This document shows, in pieces, positions 1 through 7,131 of a stretch of 32,668 bases of DNA. The notes beneath the pieces were generated by a model. That model saw nothing but the letters and a program-made list of their open reading frames with translations. It ran no database searches and was not told the DNA's origin. The stretch lies in assembly GCA_964616985.1 (NCBI GenBank), contig CAZTVF010000061.1, forward strand, positions 1 to 32,668, given 5' to 3'. The translations under genes and the position numbers were made by a program. The stretch is from CAZTVF01 sp964616985 (GTDB lineage Bacteria; Planctomycetota; Phycisphaerae; SM23-33). Every line of letters starts with the position of its first letter. The stretch's first letter is position 1.

Positions 1-124
1 TCTTGCCCGAGCCGCTGGGGCCGATCAGCGCGACCAGCTCGCCCTCGTTGACCTTGAGCGTCACGTCGCTCAGGGCGGTGAACTTGCCGAAGTGCTTGCT
101 GATGTGGCGAACGTCGATGCTCAT
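1..124 (-). CDS. cysA: Sulfate/thiosulfate ABC transporter ATP-binding protein CysA, 5' part only
   Basis: This is the N-terminal 41 residues of the ATPase that powers sulfate import. The protein begins MSIDVRHISKHFGKF and reaches the Walker A motif GPSGSGK exactly at the window edge, so everything after the P-loop is missing. The N-terminal pattern (HISKHFG, then LKVNEGELVALIGPSGSGK) is typical of CysA and related importer ATPases. Its ATG overlaps the cysW stop in an ATGA arrangement, so the two are translationally coupled and this is the last visible gene of the cysP-cysT-cysW-cysA operon. The family assignment rests mainly on operon context, because the CysA C-terminal regulatory domain lies outside the window. 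Confidence 0.9.
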   Translation of the reverse strand, partial: MSIDVRHISKHFGKFTALSDVTLKVNEGELVALIGPSGSGK

Positions 125-993
125 GTGCGGGTTCCTTCCATCTCGCGGGCAAAGCGGTGGGCGGCGAGGCGGCCTCGCCATTCGACCACGCTCTTGGCGA
201 TCAGCGTGACCACGGCCAGCAGGGTCAGCAGCGAGGCCACCGCAAACGAACCGGCGATGTTATAGTCGTTGTAGAGAATCTCCACGTGCAGCGGCAGCGT
301 GTTGGTCACGCCCCGCACGTGGCCGGAGACGACGGAGACGGCGCCGAACTCGCCCATCGCGCGGGCGTTGCACAGGATCAGCCCGTACACCAGCGCCCAC
401 TTGATGTTCGGCAGCGTGACGCGCCAGAAGGTCTGCCAGCCGCTGGCGCCCAGGACGGTGGCGCACTCCTCCTCGTCGCGGCCTTGCGTCTGCATCAGCG
501 GGATGAGCTCGCGAGCGACGAAGGGGAAGGTGACGAACACGGTGGCCAGGGCGATGCCCGTCGTGGCGAAGATGATCTTGATGTCATGATCGCGCAGCCA
601 CTCGCCCATCCACCCCTGCAGGCCGAACAGCAGCACGAAGATCAGTCCGCTGATGACGGGCGAGATCGCGAAGGGCAGATCGATCATGGCCAGGAGAAGG
701 CTCTTGCCGCGGAAGTCGAACTTCGCCACCGCCCAGGCTGCGCACAGGCCGAACAGCGAGTTCAGCGGCACGGCCACCGCGGCGATGATCAGCGTGAGCT
801 TGATGGCCGACCATGTGTCGGCATCGGAAATGGCGGCGTAGTAGGCGGCAGCGCCCTTGCGGAACGCCTCGATCAGGACCGTCGCCAGCGGCAGCAGCAG
901 GAACAGGCCCAGGAACGCCACCGCGATGGCGATCAGCACCCATCGCCACGGCGAGGGGGTCAGGACCTGGTTGTGTTCAGCCTCACTCATCAT
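121..993 (-). CDS. cysW: Sulfate ABC transporter permease CysW
   Basis: One of the two inner-membrane permeases of the sulfate/thiosulfate importer (290 residues, normal family length). Several hydrophobic segments are visible, starting with WVLIAIAVAFLGLFLLLPL near the N-terminus. The cytoplasmic EAA-type loop that contacts CysA reads EEECATVLGASGWQTFWRV and is followed by the CysW-typical ARAMGEFGAVSVVSG. The gene starts with two ATG codons in a row (991-993 and 988-990) after AAAGG, and its stop overlaps the cysA start by 4 bases. It lies 68 bases after cysT; that gap holds a half copy of the GTGGCGGCCTTCC repeat. It works as a heterodimer with CysT. Confidence 0.95.
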   Translation of the reverse strand: MMSEAEHNQVLTPSPWRWVLIAIAVAFLGLFLLLPLATVLIEAFRKGAAAYYAAISDADTWSAIKLTLIIAAVAVPLNSLFGLCAAWAVAKFDFRGKSLLLAMIDLPFAISPVISGLIFVLLFGLQGWMGEWLRDHDIKIIFATTGIALATVFVTFPFVARELIPLMQTQGRDEEECATVLGASGWQTFWRVTLPNIKWALVYGLILCNARAMGEFGAVSVVSGHVRGVTNTLPLHVEILYNDYNIAGSFAVASLLTLLAVVTLIAKSVVEWRGRLAAHRFAREMEGTRT

Positions 994-1061
994 TCGGTAC
1001 CTTTATCGCTACGGCAGACGCCAAAGAGTGGCGGCCTTCCTGGCCCCCCACCCGCAGACCG

Positions 1062-1898
1062 CTACACCGCGCCCAGCCGGCGGGCGCTCCAACGCTGCAG
1101 GAGGTTGATCGCCACCAGCAGCGCGAACGAGATCACGAGCATGACCACGGCCACGCCGGCCGCCCCGGCGTAGTCGTATTGTTCCAGCTTGATCACGATC
1201 AGCAGCGGCGTGATTTCCGAAATCATCGGCATGTTGCCGGCGATGAAGATGACCGAGCCGTACTCGCCCAGCGCCCGGGCGAAGGCCAGGGCGAAGCCCG
1301 TCAGCAGCGGCGGCAGCAGGCTGGGGAAGATCACGCGGCGGAACGTCTGCAGCCGACTGGCGCCCAGCACAGTGGCGGCCTCCTCGGTCTCGTTCTCGAT
1401 CTCCTCGATCGCCGGCTGAAGCGTGCGGACCACGAACGGCAGGCCGATGAAGGTCATCGCGACGATGATGCCCAGCGGCGTGAACGCGACGTTCAGGCCC
1501 CACTGGGCCAGCGGCTTGCCCAGCCAGCCGTTCGGGGCGTAGAGCGCCGTCAGGGCGATGCCCGACACGGCCGTGGGCAAGGCGAAGGGGATGTCGATGA
1601 TCGCATCGAGAAACCGCCTGGCAGGGAAGCGGTACCGCACGAGCACCCACGCCACCAGCGTGCCAAAGACCGCGTTGGCGAGCGCTGCGACCAACGAAGA
1701 TTGGAACGTCAGTCGCAGGCTCGCCAGCACGCGTTCGTCCGTCACCGTCTGCCAGAACTGCGCCCAGCCGGCCGTGGCCGACTTGAGGAACAGACTCGAC
1801 AGCGGCACCAGGACGATCAATCCCAGGTACGTCACCGCCAGGCCCAGCGTCAGGCCGAACCCGGGCAGCGCACTTCTTTGTCGTAACAGCAACGGCAT
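1062..1898 (-). CDS. cysT: Sulfate ABC transporter permease CysT (CysU)
   Basis: The second permease of the sulfate importer (278 residues). The start is the ATG giving MPLLLRQRSALPG, 13 bases after the cysP stop and preceded by GGAG. The reading frame is open further upstream, but that part overlaps cysP and has no family character. Membrane segments begin with LGLAVTYLGLIVLVPLSSLFL. The EAA loop reads EEAATVLGASRLQTFRRV and is followed by FARALGEYGSVIFIAGN, as in CysT proteins. It pairs with CysW to form the channel. Its place directly behind cysP and before cysW is the usual gene order. Confidence 0.94.
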   Translation of the reverse strand: MPLLLRQRSALPGFGLTLGLAVTYLGLIVLVPLSSLFLKSATAGWAQFWQTVTDERVLASLRLTFQSSLVAALANAVFGTLVAWVLVRYRFPARRFLDAIIDIPFALPTAVSGIALTALYAPNGWLGKPLAQWGLNVAFTPLGIIVAMTFIGLPFVVRTLQPAIEEIENETEEAATVLGASRLQTFRRVIFPSLLPPLLTGFALAFARALGEYGSVIFIAGNMPMISEITPLLIVIKLEQYDYAGAAGVAVVMLVISFALLVAINLLQRWSARRLGAV

Positions 1899-1911
1899 CA
1901 GGACTCCGGGC

Positions 1912-3006
1912 TCAATGAGGCTTGTAGATCTGGTCGAAGATGCCCTTGTCGGCGAAGTGCGACTTCTGCACGTCGGCCCAGCCGCCGAAGACGTCATCAA
2001 TGGTGAACAACGTCACCTTGGGGAACTGCTTCTCGTAGGCCGCCGCCACCTCCTGCAGCCGCGGGCGATAGAAGTTCCTAGCGGCGATCTCCTGGCCTTC
2101 CCTGGTGTACAGGAACTCCACGTACGCCTGCGCCACGGCCCGCGTGCCGCGCTTGTCGACGACCTTGTCGACCACCGCCACCGGGGGCTCGGCCAGGATG
2201 CTCAGCGAGGGCACGACGATCTCGAACTTGTCGGCCCCAAATTCCTTGACGGCCAGGAACGCCTCGTTTTCCCACGACAGGAGCACGTCGCCCAGGCCGC
2301 GCTGCACGAAGGTGGTGGTCGACCCCCGCACGCCGGAGTCCAGCACGGGCACATTCTTGAACAGGGCCTCGACGAACTGGCGGGCCTTGTCCTGGGCCTT
2401 GGTCACGTCGGCCGCGGCGTTGGGGTCCTTCAGGCGGGCGAGGTCGCCCAGTTCACGCTTGAGCGCGAAGCCCCAGGCGGCGAGGTAATTCCACCGTGCC
2501 CCGCCCGACGTCTTGGGGTTTGGCGTGATCACCGACACGCCCGCCTTGGCCAGGTCGTCCCAGTCCTTGATGCCCTTGGGGTTGCCCTTGCGGACGAGGA
2601 AGACGATCGTCGAGGTGTACGGCGAGCTGTTGCTCGGCAGCCGCTTCTGCCACTGGGGCGGCAGCAGCTTGGCCTGCTGCGCAATGGCGTCGATGTCGCC
2701 GGCCAATGCGAGGGTCACCACGTCGGCCTCCAGGCCGTCGATGACGGCGCGGGCCTGCTTGCCCGATCCGCCATGCGACTGGCGAACCGTCACGCTCTGG
2801 CCGCTCTTGCCCTTCCAGTACTCGGCGAACGCCTTGTTGTACGCGTCGTACAGCTGACGCGTCGGATCATAGGAAACGTTCAGCAGCGTCGTCCTCGCAT
2901 CCTCAGCAAAGGCCAGCCGATCGGCCATGGCCAGGAACGAGACCACGACGCCCAGGGAGATGACGAGGAATCCCTTGCCGTATTCAATCAGGTTTCGCAG
3001 TTCCAC
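1912..3006 (-). CDS. cysP: Periplasmic sulfate-binding protein (CysP/Sbp family)
   Basis: The extracytoplasmic binding protein that delivers sulfate to CysTW (about 364 residues). A hydrophobic N-terminal segment (GFLVISLGVVVSFLAMADRLAFA) is a signal peptide. The family signature follows: LLNVSYDPTRQLYDAYN, then QSHGGSGKQARAVIDGLEAD and VVTLALAGDIDA. Later NPKTSGGARWNYLAAW and GDVLLSWENEA are also typical. Two in-frame GTG codons (3010-3012 and 3004-3006) could start it. The AAGGA upstream is 8 bases from the second and only 2 from the first, so I chose the second. It is the first full-length gene of the operon and is preceded by a small reading frame and a hairpin that may regulate it. Whether it prefers sulfate or thiosulfate cannot be read from the sequence. 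Confidence 0.94.
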   Translation of the reverse strand: MELRNLIEYGKGFLVISLGVVVSFLAMADRLAFAEDARTTLLNVSYDPTRQLYDAYNKAFAEYWKGKSGQSVTVRQSHGGSGKQARAVIDGLEADVVTLALAGDIDAIAQQAKLLPPQWQKRLPSNSSPYTSTIVFLVRKGNPKGIKDWDDLAKAGVSVITPNPKTSGGARWNYLAAWGFALKRELGDLARLKDPNAAADVTKAQDKARQFVEALFKNVPVLDSGVRGSTTTFVQRGLGDVLLSWENEAFLAVKEFGADKFEIVVPSLSILAEPPVAVVDKVVDKRGTRAVAQAYVEFLYTREGQEIAARNFYRPRLQEVAAAYEKQFPKVTLFTIDDVFGGWADVQKSHFADKGIFDQIYKPH

Positions 3007-3093
3007 AGTCACAGTCCTTCAGTGGAAGTTCAGCGGCATAGCAACGGCATATCGCCATGTATTACTGCCTGCCGCCACGAGTCAATCCAGTGC

Positions 3094-3114
3094 CGCGTGC
3101 AGAAGATGCACGCG
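3094..3114 (-). promoter_or_regulatory. Hairpin between leader ORF and cysP
   Basis: Perfect 8-bp arms CGCGTGCA (3094-3101) and TGCACGCG (3107-3114) around a 5-base loop. In the cysP transcript the hairpin begins 11 bases after the stop of the 54-codon leader frame and about 90 bases before cysP. No U-run follows it, so it is not a canonical intrinsic terminator. It could act by Rho-dependent attenuation or by pairing with other leader segments. Confidence 0.45.
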
Positions 3115-3125
3115 ACGGGCCACGT

Positions 3126-3290
3126 TCACCAGCTGTGAGTAGAACAACACAGAGGGTCCACAACCTGATCCATCCCGATGATGCGGAAGATGCTGAAGAT
3201 GGCAGCAAAGCTCGGCGACGCATCCGCCGTTTGCAGGCGGAGGTCCGGTTTCTGCGGCGTCTTGTCAGGCAGTTCGGTGGCAGATGACAT
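3126..3290 (-). CDS. Putative leader peptide with tandem Cys codons upstream of cysP
   Basis: A 54-residue reading frame beginning MSSATELPDKTPQK and ending DPLCCSTHSW. Its ATG lies 20 bases after the predicted start point of a very good promoter and is preceded by AAAGGGA. It is therefore the first frame on the cysP transcript. Two consecutive cysteine codons (TGT TGT) lie five codons before the stop, and a strong hairpin follows 11 bases later. Short frames rich in cysteine codons upstream of sulfur genes act as cysteine-sensitive attenuators in mycobacteria, so a similar role is inferred. It has a moderately hydrophobic stretch (FAAIFSIFRII) and could instead be a real small protein. I recognise no family. 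Confidence 0.45.
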   Translation of the reverse strand: MSSATELPDKTPQKPDLRLQTADASPSFAAIFSIFRIIGMDQVVDPLCCSTHSW

Positions 3291-3316
3291 AGGCGGATCC
3301 CTTTCAATCCCGAGTG

Positions 3317-3345
3317 ATCTTATCGCAACATAGTACTATTGTCAA
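3317..3345 (-). promoter_or_regulatory. Promoter of the cysP operon with palindrome in the spacer
   Basis: Reading the minus strand, TTGACA (3345-3340), a 17-base spacer and TAAGAT (3322-3317) form a near-consensus sigma-70 promoter with a start point near 3310. The spacer contains the perfect 10-bp palindrome ATAGTACTAT (3330-3339), well placed for a repressor that blocks polymerase. The regulator is unknown. Confidence 0.7.
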
Positions 3346-3374
3346 TCGAGATAATGTATTTTTCACTGTGTGTA

Positions 3375-3392
3375 TTATTAAGCGTGTAATAA
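3375..3392. promoter_or_regulatory. Inverted repeat in the divergent cysP/cysH gap
   Basis: TTATTA (3375-3380), six bases, then TAATAA (3387-3392). It lies between the two divergent promoters, upstream of the -35 of each. The 18-bp dyad has the size of a dimeric regulator site, but the AT-richness of the gap makes a chance match possible. Confidence 0.3.
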
Positions 3393-3457
3393 CAGAGCGT
3401 TACCGCACTCGCATATAGCCGAATAATTTCCTGACTCAGTCTTCTACAGTATTTCTA

Positions 3458-3485
3458 TTGACTTACTTTACTCATCGGCTATCAT
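3458..3485 (+). promoter_or_regulatory. Promoter of the cysH-cysD-cysN operon
   Basis: TTGACT (3458-3463), a 16-base spacer and TATCAT (3480-3485). The predicted start point near 3492 would leave a leader of about 15 bases, just enough for the AGGTG ribosome site before the cysH ATG at 3507. Confidence 0.55.
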
Positions 3486-3506
3486 GATCGCAGAAAGGTG
3501 AAAAGG

Positions 3507-4232
3507 ATGAGCATCGACCTCTCGGTAATACTTGAGCGAGTGAAGGACCTGCCGGCAGAGAACGTGCTGAGCTACGCGGCGAGGCATTTCCAGGGCAAGC
3601 TCGCCTTCGCCACCAGCCTGGGGCTCGAGGATCAGGTCATCACGCACATGATCCACTCGCAGGGCCTGCCCATCCCTATCTTCACCCTCGACACCGGCCG
3701 CCTGCCGGAGGAGACCTACCAGACGTTGGCAGCCACCGAAGAACGGTTCGGCCTGCGGATCGAGGTGCTCTTCCCCGACGCCGCAGACGTGGAGCGCATG
3801 GTGGCCGAGCACGGCATCAACCTCTTTCGCGACAGCGTTCAAAGCCGCAAGCTCTGCTGCCGCGTCCGCAAGGTGCTGCCGCTGCGGCGGCGGCTGGCGG
3901 GCCTGGGCGCCTGGATCACCGGCCTGCGCCGTCAGCAGGCCGTCACCCGCGACGACCTGGCCGCCGTCCAATGGGATGCCGCCAACGGTCTGCTAAAGAT
4001 CAGCCCGCTTGCGGACTGGACGACCGAGCAGGTGTGGCAGTACGTCCGCGAGCACCACGTGCCCTACAACAAGCTTCACGACGATGGCTACCCCAGCCTG
4101 GGCTGCGCCCCCTGCACCCGCGCGGTCGCCGGCGGCGAGAATCTCCGCGCCGGCCGCTGGTGGTGGGAACAACCCGAGCACAAGGAATGCGGCCTGCATT
4201 GGAACGATGGCCGCCTGCAGAGGGCGAAATAA
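3507..4232 (+). CDS. cysH: Assimilatory APS reductase (Fe-S type, thioredoxin-dependent)
   Basis: Reduces adenosine 5'-phosphosulfate to sulfite and AMP in the cytoplasm (241 residues). The PP-loop-like ATSLGLEDQVI lies near residue 35 and LDTGRLPEETY near 61. The cysteine pairs that bind a [4Fe-4S] cluster are present (C117-C118 in KLCCRVRK, C200 and C203 in GCAPCT). The enzyme also has GRWWWE and the C-terminal ECGLH with catalytic C228. The cluster cysteines separate APS reductases from E. coli-type PAPS reductases, so APS is the likely substrate. I chose the ATG at 3507 because AGGTG lies 7 bases upstream; a GTG at 3498 is in frame. The gene ends one base before cysD. Confidence 0.93.
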   Translation: MSIDLSVILERVKDLPAENVLSYAARHFQGKLAFATSLGLEDQVITHMIHSQGLPIPIFTLDTGRLPEETYQTLAATEERFGLRIEVLFPDAADVERMVAEHGINLFRDSVQSRKLCCRVRKVLPLRRRLAGLGAWITGLRRQQAVTRDDLAAVQWDAANGLLKISPLADWTTEQVWQYVREHHVPYNKLHDDGYPSLGCAPCTRAVAGGENLRAGRWWWEQPEHKECGLHWNDGRLQRAK

Positions 4233-4233
4233 C

Positions 4234-5115
4234 ATGGACCGTCTGGACCTCCTGGAAGCACAGAGCGTTTACATCCTTCGCGAGGCCTACCGCGAGTTCA
4301 AGCAGCTCGTGATGCTCTGGTCGATCGGCAAGGATTCGACCGTGCTGCTCTGGCTGGCGCGAAAGGCATTCTTCGGCCACGTGCCCATGCCGCTCATGCA
4401 CATCGACACGGGGCACAAGATCCCCGAGATGATCGAATATCGCGACCGCCTGGCCCGGCAGTTGCGGCTGAACCTGATCGTCGGGCAGAACAAGGCCGCA
4501 CTGGCCGCGGGCGAGACCTTCCCGGCCGGCAAGACCAACCGCCTCGACTGCTGCCGTTCGCTCAAGAGCGAGGCGCTGAAGCGCACGCTCGCGGGCGAGT
4601 GGCCTCGGCATGTCCTGGACCATGCGACGGGCGAGTTCCGCGTGGTCGAAAACGGCGAGCCCTACACCGGCGTCATCGTCGGCGTGCGGGCCGATGAAGA
4701 AGGCAGCCGCTCGAAGGAGCGCTACTTCTCGCCGCGCGACAAGGAAAACGAATGGGACGTCGGCGACCAGCCGCCGGAACTGTGGAACCAGTTCAAGACC
4801 GACTTCGCCCCCGGCACGCACGTGCGCATCCACCCGCTGCTGGACTGGACCGAGCTGAACATCTGGGAATACATCGAACGCGAGAAGATCCCTGTGATCG
4901 ACCTGTACTTCGACCAGGGCACCGGCGTTCGTTACCGCTCGCTGGGCTGCGCCCCGTGCACCAAGCCCGTGCATTCGGCGGCGCGGTGCGTGGGCGACAT
5001 CATCGAGGAACTCCGCACGGGCAAGTTCGCCAACATCGCCGAGCGCAGCGGCCGGGCCCAGGACAAGGAAGACGGCCAAGGCCTCGAGACGCTGCGGCGC
5101 GAAGGCTACATGTAA
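4234..5115 (+). CDS. cysD: Sulfate adenylyltransferase subunit 2
   Basis: The ATP-sulfurylase subunit that makes APS from ATP and sulfate, driven by GTP hydrolysis in CysN (293 residues). The PP-loop is SIGKDSTVLLW at residues 30-40; many CysD proteins have SGGKDS. DTGHKIPEMIEYRD follows. Downstream are VGVRADEEGSRSKER, WTELNIWEYI and the conserved tail with RTGKFANIAERSGRAQD. The start at 4234 is preceded by AGAGGG 9 bases upstream and lies one base after the cysH stop, so the genes are probably translationally coupled. The frame is open upstream into cysH, but that part is not CysD-like. Confidence 0.95.
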   Translation: MDRLDLLEAQSVYILREAYREFKQLVMLWSIGKDSTVLLWLARKAFFGHVPMPLMHIDTGHKIPEMIEYRDRLARQLRLNLIVGQNKAALAAGETFPAGKTNRLDCCRSLKSEALKRTLAGEWPRHVLDHATGEFRVVENGEPYTGVIVGVRADEEGSRSKERYFSPRDKENEWDVGDQPPELWNQFKTDFAPGTHVRIHPLLDWTELNIWEYIEREKIPVIDLYFDQGTGVRYRSLGCAPCTKPVHSAARCVGDIIEELRTGKFANIAERSGRAQDKEDGQGLETLRREGYM

Positions 5116-5138
5116 CCAAAGGACCGGAAGGAAAGACC

Positions 5139-6983
5139 ATGACCGCCCCCGCAATCCGTGATGCTGACGCCCCCCCTGCCGCCGCGCCGACAGCGCGCGA
5201 GCAGATGAACATCGTCGTCATCGGACACGTCGACCACGGCAAGAGCACGCTGGTGGGACGCCTGCTGGCCGACACCAACTCGCTGCCGGAGGGCAAGCTG
5301 CAGGAGGTGCGCGAACGCTGCCTCCGCAGTTCGCGGCCGTTCGAGTATGCGTTCCTGCTGGACGCGCTGAAGGATGAGCAGTCGCAGGGCATCACGATCG
5401 ACTCGGCGAGGTGCTTCTTCCGCTCGGCCCGGCGAGACTACATCATCATCGACGCGCCCGGCCACGTGGAGTTTCTCAAGAACATGATCTCCGGCGCCGC
5501 GCGGGCCGAGGCGGGGCTATTGGTGATCGACGCGAAGGAAGGCGTTCGGGAGAACTCGCGCCGCCACGGCTACCTGATGAGCATGCTGGGCGTGCGGCAG
5601 GTGGCGGTGTGCATCAACAAGATGGACCTCGTGGGCTACAGCCAGGACGTCTACGACGCCATCGAGCGCGAATACCGCCGGTTCCTCTCGCAGGTGGGCA
5701 TCGTGCCCGCGGGCTTCATCCCCATCAGTGCCCGCGAGGGCGAGAACGTCGCCTCCGGGGCGGCGGCCATGCCGTGGTATGCGGGCAAGACCATCCTGGA
5801 GATGGTGGACAGTTTTGCCAAGGAGCCCGCCCCGGTGGACAAGGCGCTGCGGTTCCCGGTGCAGGACATCTACAAGTTCACGGCCGAGGGCGACGACCGC
5901 CGCATCGTGGCCGGGCGGATCGAGACGGGCACGCTGGCGGCCGGCGACGAGGTGGTGTTCCTCCCCTCTCAGAAACGTTCGCGCGTGGCGACGATCGAGA
6001 CGTTCAACGCGCCGGCGCCTCCGAAGGCGGCGGCCGGCGAATCGGTGGGCGTGACGCTGACGACGCAGATCTACATCCGACCCGGCGAGCTGATGTGCAA
6101 GGCCGCCCAGCCCGCGGCCAAGGTCAGCCGGCGGCTGCGCGTGAACCTGTTCTGGCTGGCGCGGCAGCCGATGATCAAGGGCAAGCGATACAAGATCAAG
6201 CTGGCGGGGGCCCGCGGGCAGGTGTTCCTTACCGACATATCTTCGGTGCTGGATGCGTCGGACCTCACGGCCAAGGCGCGGCCGCTCCAGGTGGAGCGGC
6301 ACGACGTGGCCCAGTGCACGCTGGAGGCGGTCAAGCCGCTGGCGTGCGACCTGGCCGTGGACATCCCGCAGACCGGGCGGTTCGTCATCATCGACAACTA
6401 CGAGATCGCCGGGGGCGGCATCATCCTGGAAGCCAGCGAAGCGGGCGAGTCGCTCGTGCAGCGGCACGTGCACCAGCGCGAGCGGGCGTGGGAACGCAGC
6501 AGGATCACGCCCGGCATGCGGCAAAGCCGGTACAACCAGCGGTCGGGACTTGTGCTCATCGGCGGGCCCGTCGAGGCCGGCAAGCGGCTGCTGGCCAAGG
6601 CCCTGGAGGAGAAGCTCTTCAAGGAAGGGCACGCCGTCTATTACCTGGGCCTGTCCAATGCCCTGCTGGGCATCGACCGCGACCTGGGCGAGGCCGGCGA
6701 ACGCGAGGAGTACCTGCGGCGGCTGGGCGAAGTGGCGCACCTGTTCGCCGATGCCGGGCTGATCCTCATCACCACCGTCTCGGACCTGGACGACCACGAG
6801 CTGGACATCATCGACACGCTGAACCGCCCCAACGAGCTGCTGGTGATCACGCTGGGCGAGAACCAGCTTACGCACCGCCGCGGCGATCTTCACATCGACA
6901 GCGTCGCCGACCTCGACACTGGCGTTCGCAAGGTGCAGGCCCTGCTGGCGGAGAAGAACTATCTGCCGGAGTATTATCTGTAA
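5139..6983 (+). CDS. cysN: Sulfate adenylyltransferase subunit 1 with a degenerate APS-kinase-like C-terminal domain
   Basis: A 614-residue fusion in the CysNC layout. Residues 22 to about 235 are the GTPase: GHVDHGKST at 29-37, DAPGH at 105-109, NKMD at 160-163 and a SAR motif near 197. Two EF-Tu-like beta-barrel domains follow to about 460. Residues 469-614 align by eye with APS kinase: LLAKALEEKLFKEGHAVYYLG, then a DLG...RR..EVAHLFADAG pattern. However, the P-loop is GGPVEAGKR (475-483) with Arg where Ser or Thr should be, and the DGDN motif is absent. The GTPase half should activate CysD; the tail is probably not a working kinase. It starts 23 bases after cysD with a strong GGAAGGAAA ribosome site and ends the operon. 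Confidence 0.93.
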   Translation: MTAPAIRDADAPPAAAPTAREQMNIVVIGHVDHGKSTLVGRLLADTNSLPEGKLQEVRERCLRSSRPFEYAFLLDALKDEQSQGITIDSARCFFRSARRDYIIIDAPGHVEFLKNMISGAARAEAGLLVIDAKEGVRENSRRHGYLMSMLGVRQVAVCINKMDLVGYSQDVYDAIEREYRRFLSQVGIVPAGFIPISAREGENVASGAAAMPWYAGKTILEMVDSFAKEPAPVDKALRFPVQDIYKFTAEGDDRRIVAGRIETGTLAAGDEVVFLPSQKRSRVATIETFNAPAPPKAAAGESVGVTLTTQIYIRPGELMCKAAQPAAKVSRRLRVNLFWLARQPMIKGKRYKIKLAGARGQVFLTDISSVLDASDLTAKARPLQVERHDVAQCTLEAVKPLACDLAVDIPQTGRFVIIDNYEIAGGGIILEASEAGESLVQRHVHQRERAWERSRITPGMRQSRYNQRSGLVLIGGPVEAGKRLLAKALEEKLFKEGHAVYYLGLSNALLGIDRDLGEAGEREEYLRRLGEVAHLFADAGLILITTVSDLDDHELDIIDTLNRPNELLVITLGENQLTHRRGDLHIDSVADLDTGVRKVQALLAEKNYLPEYYL

Positions 6984-7020
6984 GGACGAAGGGTGGCTGC
7001 GCAGAGGGAGTAAGGCCTTG

Positions 7021-7108
7021 GCGACGGCTTGCCGTTCGGCGCTGTCAGATCCAGGTGACGCCCAGGGGCTTCCACAGCGCCGAACGGCAAGCCGCCGCCA
7101 GACGCACT
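7021..7108. repeat. Dispersed inverted repeat, family A, copy 1
   Basis: Perfect 21-bp arms at 7025-7045 and 7074-7094 around a 28-base loop. The core is CTTGCCGTTCGGCGCTGT and the right arm is followed by GCACTCACA. It fills the junction between convergent cysN and the SUMF1-like gene, where it could stop transcription from both sides. Other copies lie at 16499-16566 and 25362-25459, with a diverged relative at 14850-14930. Confidence 0.8.
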
Positions 7109-7131
7109 CACATAGTTCGATTGACGAGCTA

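Noticed and set aside
3057..3307. Frames on both strands covering the cysP upstream region other than the 54-codon leader
   Set aside because: They lack ribosome sites and have low-complexity Arg/Ser or charged translations. Only the leader frame is placed correctly after the promoter.
5517..6893. A long minus-strand frame across cysN, and similar long opposite-strand frames across priA, the kinase gene and glmS
   Set aside because: These are by-products of GC-rich codon use opposite clearly recognised genes. Their translations are rich in His, Arg and Gly and match no family.
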